From Brachybacterium ginsengisoli (lineage in GTDB: Bacteria > Actinomycetota > Actinomycetes > Actinomycetales > Dermabacteraceae): a DNA stretch of 64,000 nt. The translations under genes and the position numbers were made by a program. The notes under the pieces are model-generated. The model searched no databases. It was given only the letters and a program-made list of their open reading frames with translations, and had not been told where the DNA came from. The stretch is taken from assembly GCF_002407065.1 (NCBI RefSeq), contig NZ_CP023564.1, positions 3,658,001-3,722,000 on the forward strand, read 5' to 3'. Below, piece after piece: positions 17,057-25,779 of this stretch. The stretch's first letter is position 1. The number at the start of each line of letters is the position of its first letter.

Positions 17057-17983
17057 TCAGCCCTTGACGGAGCCGAGCATGATGCCCGAGACGAAGTACC
17101 GCTGCACGAACGGGTACACGCACAGGATCGGGATCAGGATGAGGATCATCGTCACCGACTGGATGTTGGCGTTGATGTCGTTGACGCTGCCGCCCGAGGC
17201 GGCCGCGCCCTCCGACGCCGCCGTGGAGGCGCCGGCTATCAGGTTCCTCAGGAACAGCGTCACCGGGAACAGGTCGGTCCGGTCCAGGTAGAGGAACGCG
17301 GCGAACCAGTCGTTCCAGTACTGCACCGAGTAGAACAGCACCATCGTGGCGATGACCGCCTTGGACAGCGGCAGCACGATCCGGAAGAAGATCCCGAACC
17401 AGCTCAGGCCGTCGATGTGCGCCGCCTCCTCGAGCTCCGTGGGAAGGTTCTCGAAGAACGCCTTCATGACCAGCAGGTTGAAGACCGACAGTGCCGGCGG
17501 CAGGATCACCGCCCACATCGTGTTCTTCATGCCCAGCGAGGAGATGAGCACGTAGTTGGGGACGATGCCGCCGTTGAAGAACATCGTGAACACGGCGATG
17601 CCGATGAGCAGGCCGCGGCCGCGCAGGTGCTTCTTGGACAGCACGAAGGCGTAGGTCGTGGTGAGCACCATCGCGATGCTCGTGCCGATCACCGTGTAGA
17701 CCACGGTGTTGCCGTAGCTGCGCCAGAAGCTGCTGTTGTTCGCCACCGCCCGATAGGTGTCGAGGTTGAAGTCGACCGGGAAGAGGTTCACCTTGCCGGC
17801 GTTGATCGCCCCGGCCGAGCTGAAGGACTGCGCCAGCAGCATGACGAACGGGTAGAGCATCACGGCGCACATCAGCACCAGCAGCACGGTGTTGACGACC
17901 GTGAACACCCTGTACGAGGTGGAGTCCTTGATCCGGGAGGTCCTGGCCCTGACGGGCGCCGGACGCGGAGAGTCCGGGGCCAT
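17057..17983 (-). CDS. ABC importer permease, LplC/YtcP type
   Basis: A 308-residue six-helix permease, a close paralogue of the one at 13355 (same FTVVNTVLL-like first helix, EEAAHIDGLSWFG loop and SGIMLGSVKG end). The ATG at 17983 lies eight bases after the LplB-type stop; GTG codons at 17998 and 17995 overlapping that stop are possible alternatives. It pairs with the permease at 17992. The C-terminal motif and coupling identify it as the second channel subunit. Confidence 0.92.
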   Translation of the reverse strand: MAPDSPRPAPVRARTSRIKDSTSYRVFTVVNTVLLVLMCAVMLYPFVMLLAQSFSSAGAINAGKVNLFPVDFNLDTYRAVANNSSFWRSYGNTVVYTVIGTSIAMVLTTTYAFVLSKKHLRGRGLLIGIAVFTMFFNGGIVPNYVLISSLGMKNTMWAVILPPALSVFNLLVMKAFFENLPTELEEAAHIDGLSWFGIFFRIVLPLSKAVIATMVLFYSVQYWNDWFAAFLYLDRTDLFPVTLFLRNLIAGASTAASEGAAASGGSVNDINANIQSVTMILILIPILCVYPFVQRYFVSGIMLGSVKG

Positions 17984-17991
17984 TGCTTCGA

Positions 17992-18966
17992 TCACCACAG
18001 GCTCGTCCCCACCAATCGCTTCGAGATGTAGTTCGCCGTCATGACCATCGCGAATCCGATGATCGCCTGGAACAGGCCGATGGCCGCGGCGTAGCTGAGG
18101 TTGTTGGACACCAGGCCCACCCGGTACAGGTACGTCGAGATGACGTCACCGGTGGAGTAGGTCATGGGGTTGTACAGCAGCAGGACCTTCTCGAACCCGA
18201 CGTTGAGGAAGTTGCCGATGTTGAGGATCAGCAGGGTGACCATCGTGGGCCGGATCCCCGGGATCGTGACGTGCCAGGTCTGCTGCCAGCGGTTGGCGCC
18301 GTCGATGCGGGCCGCCTCGTAGAGCGCGTCGTCCACGGCGGTCAGCGCGGCGAGGTACAGGATCGTGCCCCAGCCGACGGTCTGCCAGGCCTCGGAAGCC
18401 ACGTAGATGAAGCGGAACCACTCGGGCTTCTGCAGGAACGTCACGGCGTCCCCGCCGAAGGCGTCGACGATCTGGTTGACCGTGCCCTGCAGGGCCAGGA
18501 GCTGGTAGACCATGCCCACCACGATCACGACCGAGAGGAAGTGGGGCAGGTAGCTGATCGACTGCACGATCCGCTTGAAGTGCGTGCGCCGCACCTCGTT
18601 GAGCATCAGCGCGAGCACGATCGGCAGCGGGAAGCAGACCACCAGGGTCATGCCGCCGATGATCGCCGTGTTCGCGAAGACCTTCCAGAACGCGGGATCG
18701 TGGATGAACATCTCGACGTAGAAGGTTCCCACCCACTCGTCGCCGAAGATGCTGCCGCCGGGACGGAACCGGCGGAAGGCGATCACGTTGCCGAGCATCG
18801 GCAGGTACCGGAAGATCGCCAGGAAGATCAGCGGGAGGACCGCCAGGGTGTACAGCGGCCAGTCGCGCCGCAGCGCCCGCTTCCACCCTCCGGGCCTGCG
18901 CTTGGGGACCGCCGGGCGCGGCGCAGGCTTCTGCGCCGCGGCCACGGTGGGCTCTGCCAGTGTCAT
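17992..18966 (-). CDS. ABC importer permease, LplB type
   Basis: A 324-residue permease with a basic Pro/Ala-rich cytoplasmic tail and six membrane helices. It carries RFRPGGSIFG and the EAA loop EAARIDGANRWQQTWHVTIPG, nearly the same as in the permease at 14238. The ATG at 18966 is preferred; a longer frame to 19029 would overlap the binding-protein gene. It lies 34 bases after that gene's stop, so operon order is binding protein, LplB, LplC, xylanase. Confidence 0.93.
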   Translation of the reverse strand: MTLAEPTVAAAQKPAPRPAVPKRRPGGWKRALRRDWPLYTLAVLPLIFLAIFRYLPMLGNVIAFRRFRPGGSIFGDEWVGTFYVEMFIHDPAFWKVFANTAIIGGMTLVVCFPLPIVLALMLNEVRRTHFKRIVQSISYLPHFLSVVIVVGMVYQLLALQGTVNQIVDAFGGDAVTFLQKPEWFRFIYVASEAWQTVGWGTILYLAALTAVDDALYEAARIDGANRWQQTWHVTIPGIRPTMVTLLILNIGNFLNVGFEKVLLLYNPMTYSTGDVISTYLYRVGLVSNNLSYAAAIGLFQAIIGFAMVMTANYISKRLVGTSLW

Positions 18967-19000
18967 GAGATCGGTCCTGCCGTCGGCGTCGGCGCGCCGC

Positions 19001-20674
19001 TCACCCGTTCGCCTCGACGAAGCGGTCACGGGCGGTGTTGAGCAGCTCGAGGTAGCGGGGCAGGCCCGCGGCCTCCAGCTCGCCCGTGAAGGCGTCCCAC
19101 TCGCTCATGTCGCGCTCGCCCATGATGAACTGCAGGGTCGCGGTGTCCACGGCGTCCTTGATCGGCGTCGCGAGCAGCGAGGCCTGCTCGAGCTCGGCCT
19201 CGTCCATGGGCTTGGGCGGGTAGGGCTCGCGCGGGGTGCGCACGGACAGGACCTCGTCGATGTACTCCACGAACTCCGGGGTGCTGTAGGACTCCTTGAG
19301 GGCCCGGGACTCGCTGGACTCCGCCGGGAAGGTGGAGAAGCCGAGGTCGACCTTGATGTCGGTCTTCCCGTCGGGGTTGATCGCGTAGTCGTCGAGGCTG
19401 AACTCGTCCTTCAGCGTGATCGTGCCGTCCTCGGCCTTGGTGTAGTTCGTGTCCTTCTCGCCCCAGCGCAACATCTCGCGGGCGTCGGGGTTGTAATAGA
19501 GCCAGTCCAGGAACTGCAGGGTGGCCAGGAAGTTCTCCGACTTCGTGATCTCCGAGTTGAGCATGAAGCCGTGCCAGAAGTTGCGCGGCTCGACGTTGTC
19601 GCCGGCCGGGCCGGCGGGCGGCGGGATGAGGGTCACCGAGTGGTTCCCCGCGCCCACGGTCTCGTCGAGCGCCGTGGCGAACTCGATCGCGGTGCCGGAG
19701 GAGCCCGACGCCGCGAAGCAGGTCTCGGCGGCGAACTTCTCGCTGACCGAGGCGGCGCCGCTGCCGTCGTTCGAGGCGGTGAGGGACTCCTTGTCCAGCA
19801 GCCCCTCCTCGACCAGCACGCGGAAGTTCTCCACCATCGCCTTGTACTCGTCGGTGATCGCGACGTAGGTGAGCTTCCCGTCGGGGCCCTCGATCGAGCC
19901 GTCGCCGAAGCCCCAGCCGGCCTTCGTGCCGAAGGCGTGGGAGGCGTAGTTGAGCATCGAGGCGGCCTCGAAGCCGTCCGCGAGCGGCACGGCGTCGGGG
20001 TACTTCTCCTTGATGAGCTTGAGGCCCTCGTGCAGCTCCTCCCAGGTGTTCGGCACCGCGCCGGTGAGCTCCTCGAAGACGTCCTTGCGGATGACGAGGC
20101 TGAACACGGGGACGGACACCTCCTGCAGGCCCGGCACCATGTAGTACTTGCCGTCGGACTGCTTGAGGTTGTCGATCATGTCCCCGAGGTCCCATTCCTC
20201 CACGTACTTCTGGAAGTTGGGCATCTTGTCGACGTAGTCGCTCATCGGGACCACGGCGCCGGAGGAGACGAAGGGTGCGTCCTCGCCGGTGTAGACCAGC
20301 GGGATCAGGGTCGGGGCGTCGCCCGCGCTGATCAGGAGGCTGCGCTTCTCGGTCGCATCGCTGAAGGGGATGTGGGTCAGCGTGATCTCGACGTTCGTGA
20401 GCTCCTTGATGTGGTCGAAGATCCGCCAGGTGTCCTCGACCGGGACCTCGGGCCAGTCGGTCCACAGCATGGAGACCGTGATGGGCTCGGTGGCCTTGAA
20501 CTGGGTGTCCGCGGCGAAGTCGTCCATCGCGCCGACGTTCTGGGTGCCGAGGTCCACCTCGTCGCCCGAGTCGGAGCCGCAGGAGCTCAGGGCCACCGTG
20601 GCGAAGGCCGCCGCGGAGAGGCCGACGAAGCTCCGTCGGGAGGGAGCGAAGGGGAAGGGGTGGGGCATGGTCAT
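19001..20674 (-). CDS. LplA-type lipoprotein substrate-binding protein
   Basis: A 557-residue lipoprotein with twin-arginine signal (SRRSFVGLS) and lipobox LSSC. It is the first gene of the importer-xylanase operon and a close paralogue of the orphan at 6834. AGGAG sits seven bases before the ATG; a second ATG two codons later is also possible. Linkage to a secreted GH10 xylanase makes xylo-oligosaccharides the likely ligand. It would dock on permeases 17992 and 17057. Confidence 0.93.
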   Translation of the reverse strand: MTMPHPFPFAPSRRSFVGLSAAAFATVALSSCGSDSGDEVDLGTQNVGAMDDFAADTQFKATEPITVSMLWTDWPEVPVEDTWRIFDHIKELTNVEITLTHIPFSDATEKRSLLISAGDAPTLIPLVYTGEDAPFVSSGAVVPMSDYVDKMPNFQKYVEEWDLGDMIDNLKQSDGKYYMVPGLQEVSVPVFSLVIRKDVFEELTGAVPNTWEELHEGLKLIKEKYPDAVPLADGFEAASMLNYASHAFGTKAGWGFGDGSIEGPDGKLTYVAITDEYKAMVENFRVLVEEGLLDKESLTASNDGSGAASVSEKFAAETCFAASGSSGTAIEFATALDETVGAGNHSVTLIPPPAGPAGDNVEPRNFWHGFMLNSEITKSENFLATLQFLDWLYYNPDAREMLRWGEKDTNYTKAEDGTITLKDEFSLDDYAINPDGKTDIKVDLGFSTFPAESSESRALKESYSTPEFVEYIDEVLSVRTPREPYPPKPMDEAELEQASLLATPIKDAVDTATLQFIMGERDMSEWDAFTGELEAAGLPRYLELLNTARDRFVEANG

Positions 20675-20885
20675 TGCCGTCTCCTCATCAGGATCTGAGC
20701 CGGACCGGATGGTGCGGCGAAGGGCGAAGCGGATCGAACCGGTGCTGCAGAGTCCTCGGGGACGGGGTGCGACCTCGGAACCCCGACACGACCGAGCCCG
20801 ACGGTGGAGTCGGCATGTGCGGCGCCGGCCGGCGACCGTGCCGGCGGAGCCGCGAGACTGTCGTCAAGCGTTACCTGTGCCACTC

Positions 20886-20914
20886 AACGTAGCCGCAGTC
20901 GTGTCGTCGGTCAA
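20886..20914 (-). promoter_or_regulatory. Promoter of importer-xylanase operon
   Basis: On the minus strand TTGACC (20909-20914), a 17-base spacer and TACGTT (20886-20891) form a strong promoter with a start near 20879, about 205 bases before the binding-protein ATG. Immediately upstream, AACTT-CCCGAA-AAGTT (20916-20931) is an inverted repeat that could bind a regulator. The remaining bases of the 20675-21138 interval hold no gene I can support. Confidence 0.65.
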
Positions 20915-21057
20915 GAACTTCCCGAAAAGTTGCGGAGAGACGTTTCTGCCTCCACAGCATGGCCACAGCCTGGACATATGCAGGATCAGGCGCTCCCGGA
21001 CCCCCCTTCGGCCCGGGTTCTCCTTGGTAACATTTAGGCATCCATACATCGACAGAA

Positions 21058-21072
21058 CCCGAAAGTTTCGGG
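21058..21072. promoter_or_regulatory. Perfect 15-bp palindrome CCCGAAA-G-TTTCGGG
   Basis: This is the most symmetrical copy of the GAAA-N-TTTC box. It lies 67 bases before the start of the YesL-like gene on the plus strand and about 145 bases upstream of the -35 element of the importer operon on the other strand. It is probably a repressor site for the plus-strand gene, perhaps shared by looping. Confidence 0.6.
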
Positions 21073-21138
21073 CATGATGGGTCGGAGTCGTCGCCGCGGT
21101 CGTCGTCGACGATGACGCGCTCGACCCCTGGAGGAGCC

Positions 21139-21834
21139 ATGACGCCACCCCGCCGCCCTCGCGGGCTGTTCACCGACCTCACCGAGGGCGTGTACTGGTT
21201 CCTCGTGCTGGACCTGATGCTGGTGCTGGCCGCCGTGCCGACGATCCTGCTGTGGACCGTGATGTCCCCGGGGCCGCTGGGCGCCCTGCTCTTCGTGGTC
21301 GCGGCGCTGCCGCTCCTGCCGGCGCTCGCCGCGGGTCTGTACGCCTGCCGGTCCTGGCGCGAGGAGCGGGAGCTGATCCCCGCCCGGCAGTTCCTGCGCG
21401 GCTACCGGCTGAACGCGCTCGATGCCCTGAAGGTCGGCACCCCGGCGCTGCTCGTGATGGCGCTCGCCGCGTTCAACCTCACCCGCAGCTCCTCCCCCGG
21501 CCTCGGCGCGGGCGAGATCGCGTTCCTCGTGGTGGGCGTGGCGGCGCTGCTGGTGCTGCTGCGGGCGCTGTCGATCGTCTCGAGGTTCAGCTTCCGGGTG
21601 CGCGACGCGCTCCGGCTGACGGCCTTCACCCTCCTGGTCACGCCGCTGTCGACCCTCGCGCTGCTGTCGCTCGGGGTGCTGACCCTCGGCATCGTCCTGA
21701 TGATCGGCGAGTTCCTGCTGCCGGTCGTCGCCTCGCTGCTGGTCTTCGCCCTCTGGGCCTCGGAGCGCCCGGTCGTGCGGCTGCTCACCGAGCAGTTCAC
21801 GACCGGGCCCACCGTGGTCAGCGCGGAGTCGTGA
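21139..21834 (+). CDS. Polytopic membrane protein, YesL/DUF624-like
   Basis: A 231-residue protein with about six hydrophobic segments. An N-terminal block (RGLFTDLTEGVYWFLVLDLMLV) and charged loop CRSWREERELIP fit the YesL/DUF624 group, small membrane proteins found beside LplABC importers. GAGGAG precedes the ATG. It is divergent from the importer operon and its last 17 bases overlap the end of the convergent GH10 gene. Function unknown; a role with the importer is inferred only from association. Confidence 0.7.
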   Translation: MTPPRRPRGLFTDLTEGVYWFLVLDLMLVLAAVPTILLWTVMSPGPLGALLFVVAALPLLPALAAGLYACRSWREERELIPARQFLRGYRLNALDALKVGTPALLVMALAAFNLTRSSSPGLGAGEIAFLVVGVAALLVLLRALSIVSRFSFRVRDALRLTAFTLLVTPLSTLALLSLGVLTLGIVLMIGEFLLPVVASLLVFALWASERPVVRLLTEQFTTGPTVVSAES

Positions 21835-23071
21835 GGGCGCCGTCCGCCCCCAGCCGGAGCACTCCCCCGCCGCGCGGGATGCTCACCTCGTGCACGACCC
21901 CCTCGATCTCGAGGCGGTAGCCGCCGGCGAAGCCCTGCAGGATCGTCGCCCCCTCCGCATCGCTGCGGAGCTCGGCGCGGTCCACCCACCAGTCCTCGGT
22001 GATCAGCTGCTTCAGCGCGTCATAGCCGGGCTTCGTGGTGCCGTCGGCCCGCACCAGGCCGGCCGGGGCCCCGAGCCAGGCCGAGGCGTCGTCCAGGCCC
22101 CAGTAGGTCAGCGACTCGGTCGCGGGGCTGGCGAGCACGGTGCGGTAGTGGCTGACGAGCTCCTCGGCCTGGCGCTCCTCCCCCTCGGGCGTGGAGGGCC
22201 AGGAGTCGACCTGGTGGTCGTTGAGGTCCACGATGTGCGCGGGCATGAGATCGCCGGAGAGCAGCGTCGTCTCCGTCATCTGCAGGGGCAGCCCGAAGCG
22301 GGAGAAGCGCTCGAGGACCTCGGCGATCTGCTCCTCGCCGCGATAGCCCTTGTGCATGTGGGTCTGCAGACCGATCGCGTCGATCTGCACCCCCGCCTCG
22401 AGGCACTCCTCGATGACGGCCTCGTAGTCCGGGGTGAGGTCGAAGTCGTTGAGCACCAGGCGCGCTGCGGGGTTCGCGGCGCGGGCGGTCTCGAACGCGA
22501 GGCGGATGACGTGCATCCGACCGCGAGCACGGGCCAGCCGCGTCACCGCGTTCTCCTCCGCGGTGAAGACCGGCAGAATCACCGTCTCGTTGATCGCGTC
22601 CCACTGGTCCACGAGCCCGGCGAAGTCGCCGGCCTCGCGGGTGATGCGGGAGCGGATCGTGTCCTCGACGGCCTGGTCGTCGCGCTCCATGAGCCAGGTC
22701 GGGGCGAGGGTGTGCCAGAGCAGCGGGTGGCCCTTCAGCCGCACGCCCTGCGCGCTCAGGTGCTCGGCGAGGGCGCGCAGACGGGGTGCGTCCGTCGGCC
22801 CGCCGGGCGTCTGCTCGAACCAGCGCCAGTAGAACGGCAGGGTCGCAGCGTTGAACAGGTCCAGCCATCGATCGGCGAGATCGGCGCCCGCCGGGTCGGC
22901 ATCGCGCTCCTCCGGCGTGGTCGGCATCGAGAAGGCGATGCAGCCGAAGCCGAAGGCGTGGGAGCTCTGCCGGGCGATGACGTCGACCCCGGGGCGCGGG
23001 GCGCCGGCCTCGTCGACCAGCTGCACCTCGAGGGTCTCGAGCCGCCCGTCGGGGGCGGAGGCGGCGCTCAT
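21818..23071 (-). CDS. GH10 xylanase-like enzyme without signal peptide
   Basis: A 417-residue GH10 glycosidase. Landmarks are HPLLWHTLAP, the acid/base Glu162 in WDAINET, LNDFDL, QTHMHKGY and the nucleophile Glu267 in MTETTL. The catalytic barrel is followed by a beta-rich C-terminal stretch. There is no export signal, so it probably trims imported xylo-oligosaccharides in the cytoplasm. Its ATG overlaps the GH3 stop as ATGA, so the two are translationally coupled, implying matched amounts. Its 3' end overlaps the convergent membrane-protein gene by 17 bases. Confidence 0.9.
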   Translation of the reverse strand: MSAASAPDGRLETLEVQLVDEAGAPRPGVDVIARQSSHAFGFGCIAFSMPTTPEERDADPAGADLADRWLDLFNAATLPFYWRWFEQTPGGPTDAPRLRALAEHLSAQGVRLKGHPLLWHTLAPTWLMERDDQAVEDTIRSRITREAGDFAGLVDQWDAINETVILPVFTAEENAVTRLARARGRMHVIRLAFETARAANPAARLVLNDFDLTPDYEAVIEECLEAGVQIDAIGLQTHMHKGYRGEEQIAEVLERFSRFGLPLQMTETTLLSGDLMPAHIVDLNDHQVDSWPSTPEGEERQAEELVSHYRTVLASPATESLTYWGLDDASAWLGAPAGLVRADGTTKPGYDALKQLITEDWWVDRAELRSDAEGATILQGFAGGYRLEIEGVVHEVSIPRGGGVLRLGADGALTTPR

Positions 23072-25434
23072 CGGACGCTCGCCGCCGCGGTCTCCTCGCC
23101 CGCCGCCGCCGGGGCGCCGGACACCGCCGTGACCTCGACCGGGGTGTCCAGCACCCGCTCGCCGTCGCCGACGACGCGCAGCGGTCCGGTGACGCGGAAG
23201 CCGTCCTCGAGCGTGATGTCCTCGCTCGAGGAGCCCACCCGCACGCGGAACTCGCCCGGCTCGACGATGCGCCGATGGTCAGGACCGAGGAACGAGGTGC
23301 GGTCCGCATGAAGGCGGAAGGTGACCCGGGCGGCCTCGCCCGGCGCGAGGGCGACCTTGGTGAAGCCGACGAGGCGCTTCAGGGGCCGCACCACGGAGGC
23401 GACGGGGTCGCTGAGGTAGAGCTGGGCGACCTCCTTGCCGTCGCGGTCGCCCACATTGGTGACGGTCGCGGAGACCTCCACGGTGCCGTCCGCGGCGATC
23501 TCCGCGGCGGAGACCTGCAGATCGGAGTACTCGAAGCGGGTGTACCCGAGGCCGAACCCGAAGGGGAACAGGGGCTTGGGATCGATGTTGGAGATGCCGT
23601 CGCTGACCCAGGCGAGGACAGGGGCGAGGTAGGTGCCGGGCTGGCCGCCCATGCCGCCGGGGATCCCGATGGGCAGGCGCCCGGAGGGGTTGACCCGGCC
23701 GGAGAGCACGCCGGCGAGGGCGCTGCCGCCCTCCTCACCCGGCATGAACGCCTGGACGATCGCGGCGCAGCGGTCCGCGTAGTCGCCGAGCGCGTAGGGG
23801 CGACCGGTGACCAGCACCAGGACCACCGGGGTGCCGGTGGCGAGCACGGCCTCGACGAGCTCGTGCTGGGCGCCGGGCAGGCGGAGGTCCGCCACGTCGC
23901 AGCCCTCGCCGGAGGTGCCGGCGCCGAACAGGCCGGCGATGTCGCCCACGGCGAGCACCGCGATGTCCGCGGCCTCCGCGGCGGTCACGGCCTCGGCGAT
24001 GCCGGTGGTGTCGGGTTCGAGGAAGGGGACTCCACCGGCCTCGGTGACGGTGGCGCCTGGGAACTCGGCCCGGAGGGCCTCGCCGAGGGTGGGCACGTCC
24101 ACCGAGGTGCCGTTGTCCTGCAGGCGCGAGAGGACGTGGTTGGTGAAGCTGTAGCAGCCCAGGAAGCTGCGGGGCTCGACCGCGGCCGGGCCGAGCAGCG
24201 CGATGCGGCCGGGCGCCGCGAGCGGGAGGGCTCCGGCGTCGTTGCGCAGCAGCACGATCGACTCCTCGGCGACGCGGCGGGCGAGCTCGCGGTTCGCGGC
24301 GGAGTCGAGATCGATCGCCTCGCCGGTGGTCGCGGGGTCGAAGTCGGGGTCCAGCAGGCCGAGCCCGATCTTCTGGCGCAGCACGCGGCGCACCGCGGTG
24401 TCGAGCACCTCGACGTCGAGCTCTCCGGCGTCGATGGCCTCGAGCAGCTCGGGGAAGGTGTTCGTCTCCGGCAGCTCGACGTCCATGCCGGCGCGCAGGG
24501 TGGTCACCGCGGCCTCGCGGGTGGTCTCCACGACGCGGTGCATGGACTGGAGGAAGTTCACGGCCCAGTAGTCCGAGACCACGGTGCCCTCGAAGCCCCA
24601 GGTGTCGCGGAGCAGCTCGGTGAGCAGCCAGCGGCTGGCGGCGGGGGCGATGCCGTCGATGTCGGCGTAGGAGTTCATGACCGACCGGACGCCGCCCAGG
24701 CGCACGGCCATCTCGAAGGGCACCAGGTCGATCTCGTGGAGCTCGCGCATCCCGATGGAGACCGGGGCGTGGTTGCGGCCGGCGCGGGAGGCGGCGTGGC
24801 CGGCGAAGTGCTTGAGGGTCGCGATGACGCCGGCGCTCTGCAGGCCCTTCACGTAGGCGGTGGCCAGGGTGCCGGTGAGGTACGGGTCCTCGCCCATGGT
24901 CTCCTCGATGCGGCCCCAGCGGTAGTCGCGCACGATGTCCAGCACCGGGGCGAGGCCGTGATGGGTGCCGAGCGCGCGCATGTCCTGCCCGATGCGCGTG
25001 GCCATCTCCTCGATCAGCTCGGGCGCGAAGGACGCGCCCCAGGCGATGGCCGCCGGGTAGGTGGTGGCCTGATGCGCCATGAGGCCGGTCAGGCACTCCT
25101 CGTGCGCGATCGCGGGGATGCCGTGCGGGGAGCCGGCGACCACGGAGCTCTGCAGGCGGCGCAGGTTCGCCACGCCCTCCTCGACGGTGAGCGGGGCGCT
25201 GCCGAAGGCGCGGGTGATGTGCCCGAGCCCGTTCTGCACGGCCTCCTCGAAGGGGTCGCGGCCCTCGTCGAACGTCGACTGCATGGGGGCGAAGCCCTCG
25301 GCGTCGCCGATCTCGGGGCGCTTCCAGTAGCTCCCGAGCTGGGCGATCTTCTCCTCGGGGGCGAGGTCGGCGAGGAGCGCCTCCACGCGCTCCTCGACGC
25401 TCGACGCGGGGTCTCTCCAGGGGGCAGCGGTCAT
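23068..25434 (-). CDS. GH3 beta-glycosidase (beta-xylosidase/beta-glucosidase)
   Basis: A 788-residue cytoplasmic GH3 enzyme. Domain order is the barrel (about 15-330), an alpha/beta sandwich (about 370-590) and a C-terminal fibronectin type III-like domain (about 660-750). KHFAGH (from Lys208) binds substrate and Asp288 in VVSDYWAV is the expected nucleophile. No signal peptide. AAGGAG precedes the ATG at 25434. Coupling to a GH10 enzyme and the surrounding xylan genes favour beta-xylosidase activity, but GH3 specificity cannot be settled from sequence. Confidence 0.92.
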   Translation of the reverse strand: MTAAPWRDPASSVEERVEALLADLAPEEKIAQLGSYWKRPEIGDAEGFAPMQSTFDEGRDPFEEAVQNGLGHITRAFGSAPLTVEEGVANLRRLQSSVVAGSPHGIPAIAHEECLTGLMAHQATTYPAAIAWGASFAPELIEEMATRIGQDMRALGTHHGLAPVLDIVRDYRWGRIEETMGEDPYLTGTLATAYVKGLQSAGVIATLKHFAGHAASRAGRNHAPVSIGMRELHEIDLVPFEMAVRLGGVRSVMNSYADIDGIAPAASRWLLTELLRDTWGFEGTVVSDYWAVNFLQSMHRVVETTREAAVTTLRAGMDVELPETNTFPELLEAIDAGELDVEVLDTAVRRVLRQKIGLGLLDPDFDPATTGEAIDLDSAANRELARRVAEESIVLLRNDAGALPLAAPGRIALLGPAAVEPRSFLGCYSFTNHVLSRLQDNGTSVDVPTLGEALRAEFPGATVTEAGGVPFLEPDTTGIAEAVTAAEAADIAVLAVGDIAGLFGAGTSGEGCDVADLRLPGAQHELVEAVLATGTPVVLVLVTGRPYALGDYADRCAAIVQAFMPGEEGGSALAGVLSGRVNPSGRLPIGIPGGMGGQPGTYLAPVLAWVSDGISNIDPKPLFPFGFGLGYTRFEYSDLQVSAAEIAADGTVEVSATVTNVGDRDGKEVAQLYLSDPVASVVRPLKRLVGFTKVALAPGEAARVTFRLHADRTSFLGPDHRRIVEPGEFRVRVGSSSEDITLEDGFRVTGPLRVVGDGERVLDTPVEVTAVSGAPAAAGEETAAASVR

Positions 25435-25504
25435 GGGGTGCTCCTTCGCACGATGCTCGCGGGTGCGAGGCACCCGGTCCACCCACCCGTCCCGGGCGAG
25501 TTTA

Positions 25505-25525
25505 GAAAGCTTTCTGTCCACTTTC
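25505..25525. promoter_or_regulatory. GAAAG/CTTTC operator of GH3-GH10 operon
   Basis: GAAAGCTTTC (25505-25514) is a perfect 10-bp palindrome within AGAAAGCTTTCT. A further CTTTC (25521-25525) gives a second pairing. It is just downstream of the predicted minus-strand start near 25529, the same relative position as at 6654 and 15398. Confidence 0.6.
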
Positions 25526-25535
25526 GACAGGGCAC

Positions 25536-25565
25536 AGGCTAGGTCAGGCCACGAGCGGTGGTCAA
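25536..25565 (-). promoter_or_regulatory. Promoter of GH3-GH10 operon
   Basis: On the minus strand TTGACC (25560-25565), an 18-base spacer and TAGCCT (25536-25541). The leader to the GH3 ATG is about 95 bases. Confidence 0.6.
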
Positions 25566-25676
25566 TGCCCTGGCGTCTCTCAGCGTCGATGGGGACAGAA
25601 GGGAGCGGAATGTTCGACTTCCCGACACACTGCCCGTCCCGCCCCATGGGACGACCCGCCCGAAACTTCTGCGCGC

Positions 25677-25705
25677 TTGACCGCAAGACTTTCCGTTCGT
25701 ACGTT
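25677..25705 (+). promoter_or_regulatory. Promoter of MalEFG-type importer operon
   Basis: TTGACC (25677-25682), 17 bases and TACGTT (25700-25705) are identical in both hexamers and spacing to the promoter at 20886-20914. GAAACTT (25662-25668) and ACTTTC (25688-25693) flank and enter the promoter and may be an operator. The start near 25712 gives a leader of about 68 bases. Confidence 0.65.
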
Positions 25706-25779
25706 AGGACTCTCACCGCGGAGCGCCCCGCTCCCGTCCGGCCGTTGCATCCCGTCATCGTCGACATCAGGAGAAGGTC

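Noticed and set aside
15750..17291. 513-residue plus-strand frame opposite the GH10 xylanase
   Set aside because: The minus-strand GH10 enzyme has complete catalytic motifs; this frame has none.
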